From Lewinellaceae bacterium (GTDB lineage: Bacteria > Bacteroidota > Bacteroidia > Chitinophagales > Saprospiraceae), in the NCBI GenBank assembly GCA_024644235.1, contig JAHELJ010000005.1, forward strand, positions 110,234 to 174,233: a DNA stretch of 64,000 nucleotides, read 5' to 3'. Position 1 is the stretch's first letter, and each line of letters opens with the position of its first letter. Positions 9,724-18,721 of this stretch are shown in pieces. A program made the translations under genes and the position numbers. The notes beneath the pieces are model-generated. The model saw only the letters and a program-made list of their open reading frames with translations, had not been told where the DNA came from and searched no databases.

Positions 9724-9780
9724 GCCCGGAGTGGAATTGAGGGACTGTTGAGCACCACTCAGTAATCTTTTCAGGCTTAC
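9720..9780. repeat. Intergenic inverted-repeat element, copy 1
   Basis: GTAAGCC at 9720-9726 pairs with GGCTTAC at 9774-9780, enclosing a second imperfect stem (around GTTGAG/CTCAG). The element sits between the convergent 3' ends of glgP and the zinc-ribbon gene and overlaps the glgP stop codon. A second copy with the same ends but a different inner stem is at 14791-14890. Bidirectional termination or RNA stabilisation is possible; there is no T-run. Confidence 0.6.
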
Positions 9781-9790
9781 CAATCTTACT

Positions 9791-10081
9791 CTAGATTCTA
9801 TCCCTTACTTCCTGTTCTGATTTCCATCTCCTCAGATTAGGGATAATCCGATTGGCTGTTGCTGTTGCTTCTTTTCGGTCCATGCCCATTTTCACCGCCA
9901 TGGCAATGTTTTTATCGATTTTTTCTTGCATTGAAATGCCAGCATCTATGAAGTCACCATACTGGTAGCAAAACTGACAATACTCACTATTGCCACTTCC
10001 ATCTTTATTACTTCCATAGCGTGAGCTGTCATACATTGGCATGCCACAACTTTGACAGATTAATTTTTCGAGAGATTGCAT
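9791..10081 (-). CDS. Zinc-ribbon domain protein (Zn_ribbon_2-like)
   Basis: This 96-residue protein has four cysteines in two CxxC pairs (Cys9/Cys12 in ICQSCGMPM and Cys35/Cys38 in EYCQFCYQ) that form a zinc ribbon. A helical segment follows that includes IAMAVKMGMDRKEA. It matches the widespread 'putative zinc ribbon domain' proteins annotated in Bacteroidota and Firmicutes, whose role is not established. It is followed downstream by the inverted-repeat element and lies 21 bp after the alpha/beta hydrolase gene on the same strand, so the two may form an operon. Confidence 0.8.
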   Translation of the reverse strand: MQSLEKLICQSCGMPMYDSSRYGSNKDGSGNSEYCQFCYQYGDFIDAGISMQEKIDKNIAMAVKMGMDRKEATATANRIIPNLRRWKSEQEVRDRI

Positions 10082-10102
10082 TTTTTTATGGATTAATGGT
10101 TT

Positions 10103-10990
10103 CTATTTAGCTAAAGAGATCAGCAGTTCATTGATCAGATCAGGATATTCCATATGAGGCATATGTACAGCGTTTTTGATCACATGTATTTCTACGCCAG
10201 GCAGCTTCTTTTTCGCATTTTTTATTGATTTCTTATGCCGGCAGATAATTTCCTTGTCTCCAATAATCAAGTGTACAGGTACGCTGATTGAAGACAATTC
10301 TTCATCCGAGTAAACATAGGGGAAAAGCATGTCAACGTTCGTGTAATCCCGAACTGCTTCCATCAGCTTGATAAAACCAGGATCCAGATCAAATCCTTTG
10401 TGAGTCACTGATTGAAGGATCTTTCTGGCAGAGGGTCCTGTGCCTGCTTTACCACCTAGCTGCAGGAGCAGTCTAATGTACCAGCGCATCTGAATGTGTG
10501 TGGCAGCCGGCCCCATGAGTATTAGTTTTTCTGTCCGCTCGGGATAGGAAATGGCAAAACCAGTTGCAAAGAATCCTCCGATGGAATGGCCGATAAGAAT
10601 CACTTTTTCCAGGCTGAGATTATCCAGAATTTGCAGGATTGATAGCTGATAATCTTCGATGCTTCTCGGAGGTTTTTTTAATAAACTCTTCCCGGCATCT
10701 CCAGGCATATCCAGGCCATATACATGGAGTGTCTTTCCAAGTGCATTATAGGTTGGAAACCACTCTGCAGCACTCAGCCCGGCTCCATGTAGCAGTATTG
10801 TCGGTGCTCCTTGTTTGTTACCAGTCTCAATCAGGTGCGACCTTCCCAGGTGGTTGTCGATCCAGATATCTTCAACAGCTACCTGGTATTTTGCCAGCAA
10901 GCGATCATATCGCTTACAATAGACCTCCTTGGCTTCTGGTGTGGTAAAGATGGAGTCTTGAGCGATTGCTTCTGAAGTTGCCATGATCAT
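10103..10990 (-). CDS. Alpha/beta hydrolase
   Basis: This is a 295-residue alpha/beta-hydrolase fold protein. The oxyanion-hole region LLHGAGLSA is at about 67-75, the nucleophile elbow GHSIGG has Ser136, an aspartate lies in IIGDKE (about 245), and the catalytic histidine lies in AVHMPHMEYP near the C terminus. Sequence details do not distinguish an esterase from other activities such as C-C hydrolase or haloperoxidase. No signal peptide is clear, so it is probably cytoplasmic. It lies upstream of, and probably with, the zinc-ribbon gene. Confidence 0.85.
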   Translation of the reverse strand: MIMATSEAIAQDSIFTTPEAKEVYCKRYDRLLAKYQVAVEDIWIDNHLGRSHLIETGNKQGAPTILLHGAGLSAAEWFPTYNALGKTLHVYGLDMPGDAGKSLLKKPPRSIEDYQLSILQILDNLSLEKVILIGHSIGGFFATGFAISYPERTEKLILMGPAATHIQMRWYIRLLLQLGGKAGTGPSARKILQSVTHKGFDLDPGFIKLMEAVRDYTNVDMLFPYVYSDEELSSISVPVHLIIGDKEIICRHKKSIKNAKKKLPGVEIHVIKNAVHMPHMEYPDLINELLISLAK

Positions 10991-11222
10991 GATCGATGAA
11001 ATGAAGACTTTATTAGATGGAGTAGGAAATTAATCTCAGCTTCGTTTTCTCAGGTGTTCATCTCGATCTATGCTTCTCAATGGACAAGTACCAGCACCTC
11101 GATCACCTGGTGTGGTGATCCTGGTCAACTGGCATTGAATTTTAGTTATGATCACACTCAACACCTTTAGTAACGAATATCAGGTTAATGTATCTTGCTT
11201 TTTATTACATCTAGGTGGCAAT

Positions 11223-12437
11223 ATGTACCACCGATTCAACCAGTGGGTAGATGATCACATTTATCATCCAGGGGATGATGATGAAGTCCTTTTGGTGAAG
11301 AAGATCTGGTGGGTCTGTCTCACCTTCGCCATTCCAATGACTCTTGTCCTTGCTTTAACCATGTTTTGGATGGGCTATCGAGAATTAGCCATGATTTTTG
11401 CTTTAAGTAGTTTGTATTGGTTGTTGTTGATGATATTATTCAACCGAACCAAGACTGGCATTGAGTGGTACGGCCTTAGTTCACAGTTATTTTTAGTGTT
11501 GTTTTCTTTTGCTTTGGCATGGATGATGGGTGGCGTACTTGATTCGGGGGGCATAATATTTCTGGGATTGATCGGCCCCGTCTACGCACTGGTATTCCCA
11601 CGCCGGGACAGGGCCGTGTATCTGTTTCTGCTTTATCTCGCAGCTATGTTTTTACTGGTACTTCTAGATCATATTATAAGACCTGTATTCCCCATTTCTC
11701 AACAAGACAATCTGATTTTATTCATAGTCAGTTTTGCCATCTGTGCCTTGTTTTGGTTTGCTGCTTTATACTTTTTTGCTTACCAAAGGACCAAAGCACT
11801 GACCGATCTGCAGGAGGAAGAAATTAAATCTACCAATTTGCTCTTGAACATCTTACCAGATAGTGTTGTAGAAAAATTGAAAATGCAACCGAAAGTTATT
11901 GCTGATGAGTTACAAAACGTGACGATATTATTTGCCGATTTGGTGAATTTTACTGAAATGGTCTCTCGAATGAAAGCTGAGGATGTGGTGACTTTCCTGA
12001 ATAGAATATTTTCTGATTTTGATCAGTTTACCGAAAAACATGGATTGGAGAAGATCAAGACGATTGGCGATTGCTATATGGCAGCTTGTGGTGCTCCGAT
12101 ATCCAGGCCGGAACACGCCCAGTCTGCGGTAAGAATGGCCCTGGATATTCAGGAATATGCCCGTATGCATGATCTACAATTTCATATTGGAATACACTCT
12201 GGCCCTGTGATGGCCGGAGTCATCGGCTTGAAGAAGTTCAGCTATGATTTATGGGGAGACACGGTTAATCTCGCCAGTCGTTTGGAAGGAGAAGCCCCTC
12301 CTGGATCTATTTTTATTTCCGAAGTCACTCGTGAAATACTCAAAGATGAATTTGAGTGCCGACCGGTTGGATCTAAGGAGCTAAAGGGACTAGGTGTAGT
12401 GAGAATTTTTGAAGTATTGAATCCTCCTACTATTTAA
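11223..12437 (+). CDS. Membrane-bound class III adenylate cyclase
   Basis: The N-terminal half has six hydrophobic segments. The C-terminal half is a class III nucleotide cyclase domain. With the ATG at 11223 (404 residues) the metal-binding aspartates lie in ILFADLVNFT and TIGDCY. The lysine of IKTIGD and the aspartate of SYDLWGD are the adenine-selecting pair, and the transition-state Asn and Arg lie in TVNLASR. So cAMP is the expected product. An ATG at 11148 in the same frame would add 25 residues; I prefer 11223 because AGGTGG lies about 8 bp upstream and the shorter N terminus starts naturally. It is monocistronic. Confidence 0.88.
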   Translation: MYHRFNQWVDDHIYHPGDDDEVLLVKKIWWVCLTFAIPMTLVLALTMFWMGYRELAMIFALSSLYWLLLMILFNRTKTGIEWYGLSSQLFLVLFSFALAWMMGGVLDSGGIIFLGLIGPVYALVFPRRDRAVYLFLLYLAAMFLLVLLDHIIRPVFPISQQDNLILFIVSFAICALFWFAALYFFAYQRTKALTDLQEEEIKSTNLLLNILPDSVVEKLKMQPKVIADELQNVTILFADLVNFTEMVSRMKAEDVVTFLNRIFSDFDQFTEKHGLEKIKTIGDCYMAACGAPISRPEHAQSAVRMALDIQEYARMHDLQFHIGIHSGPVMAGVIGLKKFSYDLWGDTVNLASRLEGEAPPGSIFISEVTREILKDEFECRPVGSKELKGLGVVRIFEVLNPPTI

Positions 12438-12699
12438 AAGGAGTTAATTAGATGTAGCTCACTTCTTAGACATGGAGTAGAATGTGAGAACGAAGCAGAA
12501 GAAGATACCAATGTGATTCGGAAGGTTATAGACCTAGGAGAAGGACTTTCCAAATGGCTTCGAAAATCTCTCTCTTCTTTTTATTGAATATATAGAGATT
12601 TAATAGAACGGTGACTGAAATAAAAAGGAATTTTCCGGAATTATTAGTTAATACCTGATATTTTAAATTGATATCATAGAAAAATTTACTAATAAATAG

Positions 12700-13806
12700 T
12701 TATTTCGAACAATACTCAGATAAATGCTCCAAAGCCTCTCCGAAATCTGCTCGGCCAAATCCGACCCGAATATATTTTCCCGGATAATCAAACATTTCTC
12801 CTGGAACGGACATGATGCCTGTTTGTTTCACTAATCGGTCACTCCATTCCGCAGCCGAACCGCTAATATTCAATTTTACAAAACCAATTGACCCTGCTCG
12901 AGGCGAAATAAATCTCTCGATGAGATGCTGTCTATCAACAAACGCTTGAAAAATTTGAATATTAAATTTAATTCTTTCCAAAATCGGGTTGATAATTTTT
13001 TCAGAATGATTCAATGCGATCATCGTTAGGATCTCACTGGGTGCACTATTGCAAATACTGAGGTAGTCTTTGAATGATTGGACCTTCTTAAGAAATTCAA
13101 TATCCCGGCAAACGAGCCATCCTAGTCGCAGACCGGCAAGCCCAAATGTCTTGGAAGTGCCCCATAGACTGATCCCCTTTTCATAAAGGTCGCAAGCAGG
13201 AATTAATTCTGGCATCTCGCTGATCGTCAGTTTTCGGTACATTTCATCGGAAAAGAGAAAAATATTCTCTTCTCTTGCTATTTTGATAATAGCATCCATC
13301 TGTGAACCTGTTAGATAGCTGCCTGTCGGATTATGGGGGAAATTGATAATTATTAATCTGGTATTTTTTCTAATTAATTCATTCAAATCATCCACATCAA
13401 AAATCCAGTTCTCCGGATCTGGTCTCCAAAATGAAATTTCGCAACCCAGCGAGTGAACCACTTCACGCAAAGATTGATAGCCGGGTGAGACAGTAATTAC
13501 ATGCTCACCTGGTTCCAGCAGTACATTCATTGCGATAAAATTTAGCTCGCCTGGTGAAGCAACGATAACCTGAGCAATGTCTTTTATTCGGTAGTGCTGC
13601 AAGATCGCTTCTCGTAGCAAATGTGAGCCTTCGCTTTCCGTGTAACCCAATGTGAGGTTATTCCAAAGGCTGAGCTCGGCATCAGTGGCCATCTCCAGGA
13701 TCTGCTGCATGGGCAGACCGTCACAGTCTGAACTGGATAGCAGGTATTTGGCAGTGAATTCGTGCTTGGCAAAGTACCGCTCCAGTTTGAATTCTTGGAT
13801 TTTCAC
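12700..13806 (-). CDS. PLP-dependent class I/II aminotransferase
   Basis: This 368-residue fold-type I aminotransferase shows NFPHNPTG (about 155-162), the aspartate of FSDEMY, and the PLP lysine Lys219 in TSKTFGLAGLRLGW. The C-terminal arginine for substrate carboxylate is in YIRVGFGR. It resembles aspartate/aromatic-type or capreomycidine-synthase-like aminotransferases; the amino donor and acceptor cannot be told. Its start overlaps the stop of the esterase at 13803 by 4 bp, which suggests translational coupling. Confidence 0.88.
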   Translation of the reverse strand: MKIQEFKLERYFAKHEFTAKYLLSSSDCDGLPMQQILEMATDAELSLWNNLTLGYTESEGSHLLREAILQHYRIKDIAQVIVASPGELNFIAMNVLLEPGEHVITVSPGYQSLREVVHSLGCEISFWRPDPENWIFDVDDLNELIRKNTRLIIINFPHNPTGSYLTGSQMDAIIKIAREENIFLFSDEMYRKLTISEMPELIPACDLYEKGISLWGTSKTFGLAGLRLGWLVCRDIEFLKKVQSFKDYLSICNSAPSEILTMIALNHSEKIINPILERIKFNIQIFQAFVDRQHLIERFISPRAGSIGFVKLNISGSAAEWSDRLVKQTGIMSVPGEMFDYPGKYIRVGFGRADFGEALEHLSEYCSK

Positions 13807-14714
13807 CTATGTTCCTTGGTATGCGACAGTAGCCAGTCATAAACATCCTGACCACCATACACTCTTCTCCACACATCATGGCTCATGTCTGCTTCGATCG
13901 TAAAACGTACCTGATTGTGTCCCAATTCCTCCAGCTTATTGATTCCTCCAAAGAAGTACTGAGGTTGTACGACGGGATCCCGACCACCGGCAAACACCCA
14001 CACGGGCAATTTCGCTTCAGCAATGGGTGGCATAAGGCTGGGATGTCCCCACCCCACCACTGGACAGATGGCAGCGAATAGGTTGGTATGCTTGCTGGCC
14101 ATGTACCACGTGCCAAATCCACCGTAGCTAAGTCCGCTCAAATAGATACGATTTTCATCGGTGCGGTAATTATCATTGACATGGTCCAGCATGGACATTA
14201 AGTCTTCCTCTATCCAGTCCCAACCGGCAGGGAGAGTCACCAACGGGAAGCTATCGGCAGGGACCATGGGGCCAATCGGATAATTTGGACGGCCTTCCGG
14301 GTCGCGGGGTGGCACTCCTTCTTCCAACCTCACCGGGATCTGACTCCTGGTGCGGTTGTCGATATATGGAAGACCCATCGTATCCCGACCAAACATCGGC
14401 AACTGAGGCACGATCATGATAAAGGGAAGGTCTCTTTTTTGCACCCAAGCTTCATATAGTGGACCGTGAATCATTACATAATCCAATTCATCTTTCCCAT
14501 TTCCCCTTTCTCCGTTTCCATGCAAAAACATCATCACCGGCCATTCTTGCTCCTCTGCCTCATGATAGCCTTTTGGCAAATAGAGAAAATAATCCCGTTC
14601 AAGGTTATCGACTGCGCTGGTGAAAGTGACCCGGTGCAGCTCCGGTTCAGCTGATTGTGCAAAGACCTGAATGCCGCAGAAAATCAACAGGGAAAGAAGT
14701 ATAAGATTCCTCAT
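13803..14714 (-). CDS. Secreted prolyl-oligopeptidase/dienelactone-hydrolase-like esterase
   Basis: The chosen ATG at 14714 gives a signal peptide (MRNLILLSLLIF...VFAQ); an ATG at 14753 would only add 13 residues ahead of it. The mature protein is an alpha/beta hydrolase with the nucleophile elbow GLSYGGFG and an aspartate/histidine region (GGRDPVV, SHDVW) near the C terminus. This pattern is typical of periplasmic feruloyl-esterase, polyhydroxybutyrate-depolymerase or carbohydrate-esterase-like enzymes in Bacteroidota. It probably cleaves an ester outside the cytoplasm. The gene runs directly into the aminotransferase gene. Confidence 0.82.
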   Translation of the reverse strand: MRNLILLSLLIFCGIQVFAQSAEPELHRVTFTSAVDNLERDYFLYLPKGYHEAEEQEWPVMMFLHGNGERGNGKDELDYVMIHGPLYEAWVQKRDLPFIMIVPQLPMFGRDTMGLPYIDNRTRSQIPVRLEEGVPPRDPEGRPNYPIGPMVPADSFPLVTLPAGWDWIEEDLMSMLDHVNDNYRTDENRIYLSGLSYGGFGTWYMASKHTNLFAAICPVVGWGHPSLMPPIAEAKLPVWVFAGGRDPVVQPQYFFGGINKLEELGHNQVRFTIEADMSHDVWRRVYGGQDVYDWLLSHTKEHR

Positions 14715-14790
14715 ATCAATATGCATTTGACAACTAAGAAAGAGAGAAGTCAAGTTCCTTCCAAATTTATCTGGTACCTACCAAGGGATC

Positions 14791-14890
14791 GGTAAGCCCG
14801 AAGAGAAACGGAGGGATTGCTGATCCCGCTCCATGGAACGAACTGCAAGCAAATCTTGCCCTCTAGCTTAGCAATCCTTTCAGGCTTACC
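14791..14890. repeat. Intergenic inverted-repeat element, copy 2
   Basis: GGTAAGCC at 14791-14798 pairs with GGCTTACC at 14883-14890. Inside, GGATTGCTGA pairs with a TTAGCAATCC segment (14872-14881 region). The ends match copy 1 at 9720-9780, while the inner stem differs in sequence but keeps pairing. A 20-bp near-repeat of its right edge (TCAGGCTTACC..CTTCGCC) recurs at 14911-14930, overlapping the last codons of the P1 peptidase gene. Confidence 0.6.
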
Positions 14891-14915
14891 AATCTTCGCC
14901 GCCCGCCAGCTCAGC

Positions 14916-16055
14916 CTACCGATCTTCGCCTTGCGCCCAGTATTTTTTCATGATTTCCAGAACCCGGTCAATTGGCAGAGCTTCGATGGTGTTTCCATCC
15001 CTTCCCTGCATCGTTTCTGCAGCGAAAAGTGAATTCAAGATAGCCTCTTCAGTCGATTCGATGGTGGCAAGAAACAAAGGAGACATGGCATCATTATGCA
15101 GCACCGTAATTCGATGTGTGTTTGAACCACTTTGATAAGAAACAAGGTTTTCTGGCGCTACAGAGAGGGCAATGACGTAGTCGCCGCTGCCATTAGACAT
15201 GATACCGCCAGTTCTTCCCAGACCTAGCATGGCTCTTTTTGCCATTCGTTCCAAGTTTCTAGTGGTAAGAGGTGCATCTGTGATCACTACAATCATGCAG
15301 GAACCATCTCCAGTACTTTGCAAATCATCTTTAAAAACATACTTATTCAACTCTTTACCTACCGGTACTCCGTTGATTTGCAGTACCCCTCCAAAATTAG
15401 TTTGAACCAACACACCGACAGTATATCCTCCTAACGAGGACGGCAGTACCCGGGAAGAGGAACCAATACCCCCTTTAAACCCAAAGCAGACCGTTCCCGT
15501 ACCCGCTCCGACATTCCCTTGCTCCACTGGGCCATCGCTGGCATTTTGAATGGCTTCTACTACAGAAGTTTCGGTTACGTGCCGGCCTCTGATGTCATTC
15601 AGATAGCCATCGTTGGTTTCACCGACGACCGCATTAACTGAACGCACATCTTCATTACCGGAAAGACCTAGGGTGTAAGTGATGAGTGCATTGGATGCAG
15701 TGGGAACACTGAGGGTATTTGTCAAGATGATCGGCGTCTCGACATTTCCCAACTCCTTCACCTGGGAATATCCGGCTAGCTTTCCGAAGCCGTTGCCAAT
15801 ATGGATGGCTGCCGGCACCTTTTGCTGGAAGAGATTTCCTGAATGGGGCAAGATCGCGGTCACTCCCGTGCGAATGCTTTCGCCCTTGATCAAAGTCACA
15901 TGCCCAACAGAAACTCCCGATACATCGGTGATGCTATTATTGATTCCGGTTTTAAGTATCCCGATTTCAATACCGTAGTCTCTCAATAGCTTGGTTTGAG
16001 AAAAAGCATTGGCTGCAAGGGCAAATAAAAGCCCGAATATGAGATATTTAGTCAT
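14916..16055 (-). CDS. P1 (S58, DmpA/BapA-like) family peptidase, secreted
   Basis: This is a 379-residue protein with a signal peptide (MTKYLIFGLLFALAANAFSQ). The family motif GTGTVCFGFKGGIG is at about 185-198. A Gly-Ser pair at 251-252 (GDGSCMIVVITDAPL) aligns with the autoproteolytic site that makes the nucleophile serine in DmpA. A conserved NGSGD follows at 288-292. P1 peptidases are N-terminal-nucleophile aminopeptidases acting on D- or beta-amino acid peptides; the substrate here is unknown. Its first ~75 codons are duplicated at 21435-21683, flanking the island to its right. It is intact, unlike its paralogue at 24567. Confidence 0.88.
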   Translation of the reverse strand: MTKYLIFGLLFALAANAFSQTKLLRDYGIEIGILKTGINNSITDVSGVSVGHVTLIKGESIRTGVTAILPHSGNLFQQKVPAAIHIGNGFGKLAGYSQVKELGNVETPIILTNTLSVPTASNALITYTLGLSGNEDVRSVNAVVGETNDGYLNDIRGRHVTETSVVEAIQNASDGPVEQGNVGAGTGTVCFGFKGGIGSSSRVLPSSLGGYTVGVLVQTNFGGVLQINGVPVGKELNKYVFKDDLQSTGDGSCMIVVITDAPLTTRNLERMAKRAMLGLGRTGGIMSNGSGDYVIALSVAPENLVSYQSGSNTHRITVLHNDAMSPLFLATIESTEEAILNSLFAAETMQGRDGNTIEALPIDRVLEIMKKYWAQGEDR

Positions 16056-16080
16056 CAGGAGTGCTTAAGTTACGGAAGAT
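15832..16080. repeat. Direct repeat A bounding the island (P1 peptidase 5' end)
   Basis: About 249 bp are nearly identical (roughly five mismatches) to 21435-21683 at a constant offset of 5603. The repeat covers codons 1 to ~75 of the P1 peptidase plus 25 bp upstream of its ATG. Homology stops abruptly on both sides. Confidence 0.93.
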
Positions 16081-16174
16081 GATTAACGTATGGAGCAGAT
16101 TCTCCAAATGCCTGTTAATCATATCACCTCTCAACTATGAAGCTAAGGCGACGACAACTGCAATAGGGTGGGAG

Positions 16175-17002
16175 TTATTTAGATTCATTGTTTTCAAAAA
16201 GGCCAGGTTTACGCCACCACTTCTCAATATTTGTGGATTTTTGATAATCATCGCTTTTTACCCATTCAAATATGTTTTCGACAGAGGTATCAACGAATTG
16301 ATCCCAGTCTAATCTTAATTGTTTTTCTGTAAAACTATATTTATGTCCAAAATTATTCTCCTTGTCGACTCTACCGAGTTTCTTGCTTAGTTCTTGGTGG
16401 CGTCTAAAAGTTCTTTCGAATGCAAGATATTTATAATGTAGATTTAGGATTTCATCCCGTTCAGTATATCTAATATTTCCAGTTGGATCTGCAGTGTGCC
16501 TTCCAACTGAGAAATTAGTTTCCATAATCTGGTTTGGATCCAATATACTCAATTTGTTCATTTGTCTCCAGGAACTTCCACTAGTCATGGTTTTAACTAA
16601 ATTGCTTCCTTGAGGTGGAAAGAACTTTGATATCATTTGAAAACCGAGTGCAGGCAGTAATGTCACACCTGCCTTTGTGCATTCTGCTAGATAATTACTG
16701 ATTTTTTCATGATAAAGAAATTCATCAATGGCTGTAATAATTACCCAATCAGCTATTTGCCTACTTTTTTTCCAAACAGAATCATGAAATGTCTTGGCAC
16801 TAAGTACGTAGGAGTTGTTCTTTACTTGGAAAGGATAGCACCTCACTTTTGGATGGTTATTGAGTATTTTTAATGTATCATCATTAGAATTATTATCATA
16901 GATATGATATTCTGTAATCCATGGGTCATAATGTCTGAAGAAAAACTCAAGCATCTCTGCTTCGTTCCAACATATGCTATAAAGATGGATTACTTGCTTC
17001 AA
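16175..17002 (-). CDS. Glycosyltransferase family 2-like protein
   Basis: This is a 275-residue protein. It opens with a short beta strand and CWNEAEMLEFFFRHYDPW, then YHIYDNNSNDDT and later a DEF motif (AIDEFL, about 92-97) that serves as the DxD-like metal site. This matches the compact GT2-like 'glycosyl transferase family 2_4' group found in surface-glycan loci. It is the last gene of the seven-gene island operon, starting 1 bp after the preceding stop. Sugar donor and acceptor are unknown. It lacks a membrane segment, so it is probably cytoplasmic. Confidence 0.75.
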   Translation of the reverse strand: MKQVIHLYSICWNEAEMLEFFFRHYDPWITEYHIYDNNSNDDTLKILNNHPKVRCYPFQVKNNSYVLSAKTFHDSVWKKSRQIADWVIITAIDEFLYHEKISNYLAECTKAGVTLLPALGFQMISKFFPPQGSNLVKTMTSGSSWRQMNKLSILDPNQIMETNFSVGRHTADPTGNIRYTERDEILNLHYKYLAFERTFRRHQELSKKLGRVDKENNFGHKYSFTEKQLRLDWDQFVDTSVENIFEWVKSDDYQKSTNIEKWWRKPGLFENNESK

Positions 17003-17003
17003 C

Positions 17004-17648
17004 TTAGAAGTTTAAGTGATTGACCTTTAAGGTTTTTGCAGGATTTCCAACAACGACCGTATTATTATCGACATTTTTTGTTACCACACTTCCAGCACCT
17101 ATAACGGCATGACGACCAATTTGAATACTGGGTAGAATGACAGCCCCAGCTCCAATAAGAGTACCTCTTCCAACTTGTACATTACCACCGATCGTGACAC
17201 CAGGTCCAATTGAGACATAATCATCGAGGAATAGATGATGGCCAAGACAGGCTCCACGGTTGATCAAAATATGATTTCCAATCTTACTACACGCACCAAG
17301 CACTACTCCGGAATTTATAAAGCAAGCATTTCCGCAACTAAAATGTTTAGGTAGAATTGACTGCTTAGAGCAAAGAAGTCCATATGGCTTTAGACTGTAG
17401 GATAAAGCCTCCTGTGTTGCTTGAAATCTATTTATTGGCGTGAATAAGGGACAAATAAAATCTGTTGATTGACTATAATTAATTTCTGAAATGTCAATGA
17501 TCTTTTGTCGATTTTGGGCAAAACATTCTATTCCCACTAGATTTATGACAATAGCTTGGATCTCAATATGATTGTGAAAGCAGATCTCTTCGTAATCAAC
17601 TATTAAGGGACTTCCGGCTCCAAATAAAATTATTGATTTTGAAGACAT
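17004..17648 (-). CDS. NeuD/PglD-like sugar O/N-acyltransferase (hexapeptide repeat)
   Basis: This is a 214-residue protein. A short N-terminal Rossmann-like segment (SIILFGAGSP) is followed by left-handed beta-helix hexapeptide repeats over about residues 100-205 (for example VSIGPGVTIGG, TLIGAGAVILPS, AVIGAGSVVTKNV). It closes with GNPAKTLK, the usual end of NeuD-type acetyltransferases. With the DegT aminotransferase just upstream (19-bp overlap), the natural reading is acylation of the amino group of a nucleotide-linked amino sugar. The acyl donor may not be acetyl-CoA, given the BKACE enzyme in the operon. Confidence 0.82.
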   Translation of the reverse strand: MSSKSIILFGAGSPLIVDYEEICFHNHIEIQAIVINLVGIECFAQNRQKIIDISEINYSQSTDFICPLFTPINRFQATQEALSYSLKPYGLLCSKQSILPKHFSCGNACFINSGVVLGACSKIGNHILINRGACLGHHLFLDDYVSIGPGVTIGGNVQVGRGTLIGAGAVILPSIQIGRHAVIGAGSVVTKNVDNNTVVVGNPAKTLKVNHLNF

Positions 17649-18721
17649 TTGTAAATAATATCTGAGATCGATTCAAAATTGCATGCAAGAATTTCAGGCT
17701 GTATTGGTATGGAGACTAGTTCCTTGACAGCCTTTCTAGCTATTGGAATTTCACGACAATAGGATCTAAAAAAGGGATGATCAACCATTGATTTGGAATA
17801 GTGAATGCCAAGGTGGACACCATATTTTGCTGCATCCCTAATAAATTTTTGACGATTTGGCACTCTTAGAGGGTATTGGTGATATGTCGCTCCCTCAATC
17901 AGGGGAGGTAGAAATTCAACAAAATTTGATAGATGATCCGAATACTTCTGTGCAAAAGTTTGGCGCGATCGGTTTCTTTTTTCAAGCAACGGCATAATTA
18001 AATTCAAGATAGAGGCTTGTAGTTCATCTAGTCTCGAATTAATACCAAACTGATAAATTGTACCATTCTCACTGAATCCATAATGGCGAGCACTACTCAG
18101 ATATTCCTTTGTTTGATGATCATTAGTGATGACCGCACCACCGTCTCCCATGCATCCGATATTCTTTGTCGGATAGAAGCTGAAAGCTGATGCTTTCCCA
18201 AAGGTGCCCACTTTCTGGGAAGAGAAGTGTGAACCTAGTGCTTGGGCACAGTCCTCAAGTAGAATAATCCCAGACTCTGAGCAAATCTTCGTGATTTTGT
18301 CCATCTCGCAAGGAAAGCCATGAAGATGAACTACAATCACTGCTTTTGAATCTCGATCGATAGCTTGAAGGATCCTTTCTGGAGATATGCAATAGGTCGG
18401 GGCTTTTACATCAACAATCACTGGAGTGGCTCCAGCCATCAAAATTGATTGAATTGTTGCTGGGGCTGTAATTGAAGTAGTGATTACTTTATCTCCAGAT
18501 CCGATAGCGCATGCCTTCAGAGCTAAGAACAGCGCATCTGTACAGGAATTCACCCCTATGCAGTACTTTGCATCGTGATATTGAGCAAAATTTTTCTCGA
18601 ATAACCGCACTTGATCTCCAAGAATATATGACTCGCTCTGAATGAACTTCTGAAAAGTTGCTATTAGATCAGATTCTATTTGCTTGTATAAGAGCCCCGG
18701 TGATGAGTATGTCAGATCCAA
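17630..18721 (-). CDS. DegT/DnrJ/EryC1-family sugar aminotransferase
   Basis: This 363-residue PLP enzyme belongs to the nucleotide-sugar aminotransferase family. GVNSCTDALFLALKA (56-70) is the family's PLP-phosphate region, HLHGFPCEMD is at 132-141, EDCAQALG is at 156-163, and the Schiff-base lysine Lys186 is in SFYPTKNIG. The closest type by eye is the 3-amino sugar aminotransferase group (FdtB/QdtB), and an FdtA-like cupin is encoded two genes upstream, which fits a 3-amino-3,6-dideoxyhexose route. It overlaps the sulfotransferase start/stop by 10 bp. No dTDP-glucose synthase or dehydratase is in the window, so those steps must be encoded elsewhere. Confidence 0.87.
   Translation of the reverse strand: MDLTYSSPGLLYKQIESDLIATFQKFIQSESYILGDQVRLFEKNFAQYHDAKYCIGVNSCTDALFLALKACAIGSGDKVITTSITAPATIQSILMAGATPVIVDVKAPTYCISPERILQAIDRDSKAVIVVHLHGFPCEMDKITKICSESGIILLEDCAQALGSHFSSQKVGTFGKASAFSFYPTKNIGCMGDGGAVITNDHQTKEYLSSARHYGFSENGTIYQFGINSRLDELQASILNLIMPLLEKRNRSRQTFAQKYSDHLSNFVEFLPPLIEGATYHQYPLRVPNRQKFIRDAAKYGVHLGIHYSKSMVDHPFFRSYCREIPIARKAVKELVSIPIQPEILACNFESISDIIYKCLQNQ

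Noticed and set aside
12438-12699. Possible gene remnant after the adenylate cyclase
   Set aside because: A 40-codon open stretch exists but has no start codon and no recognisable residues.
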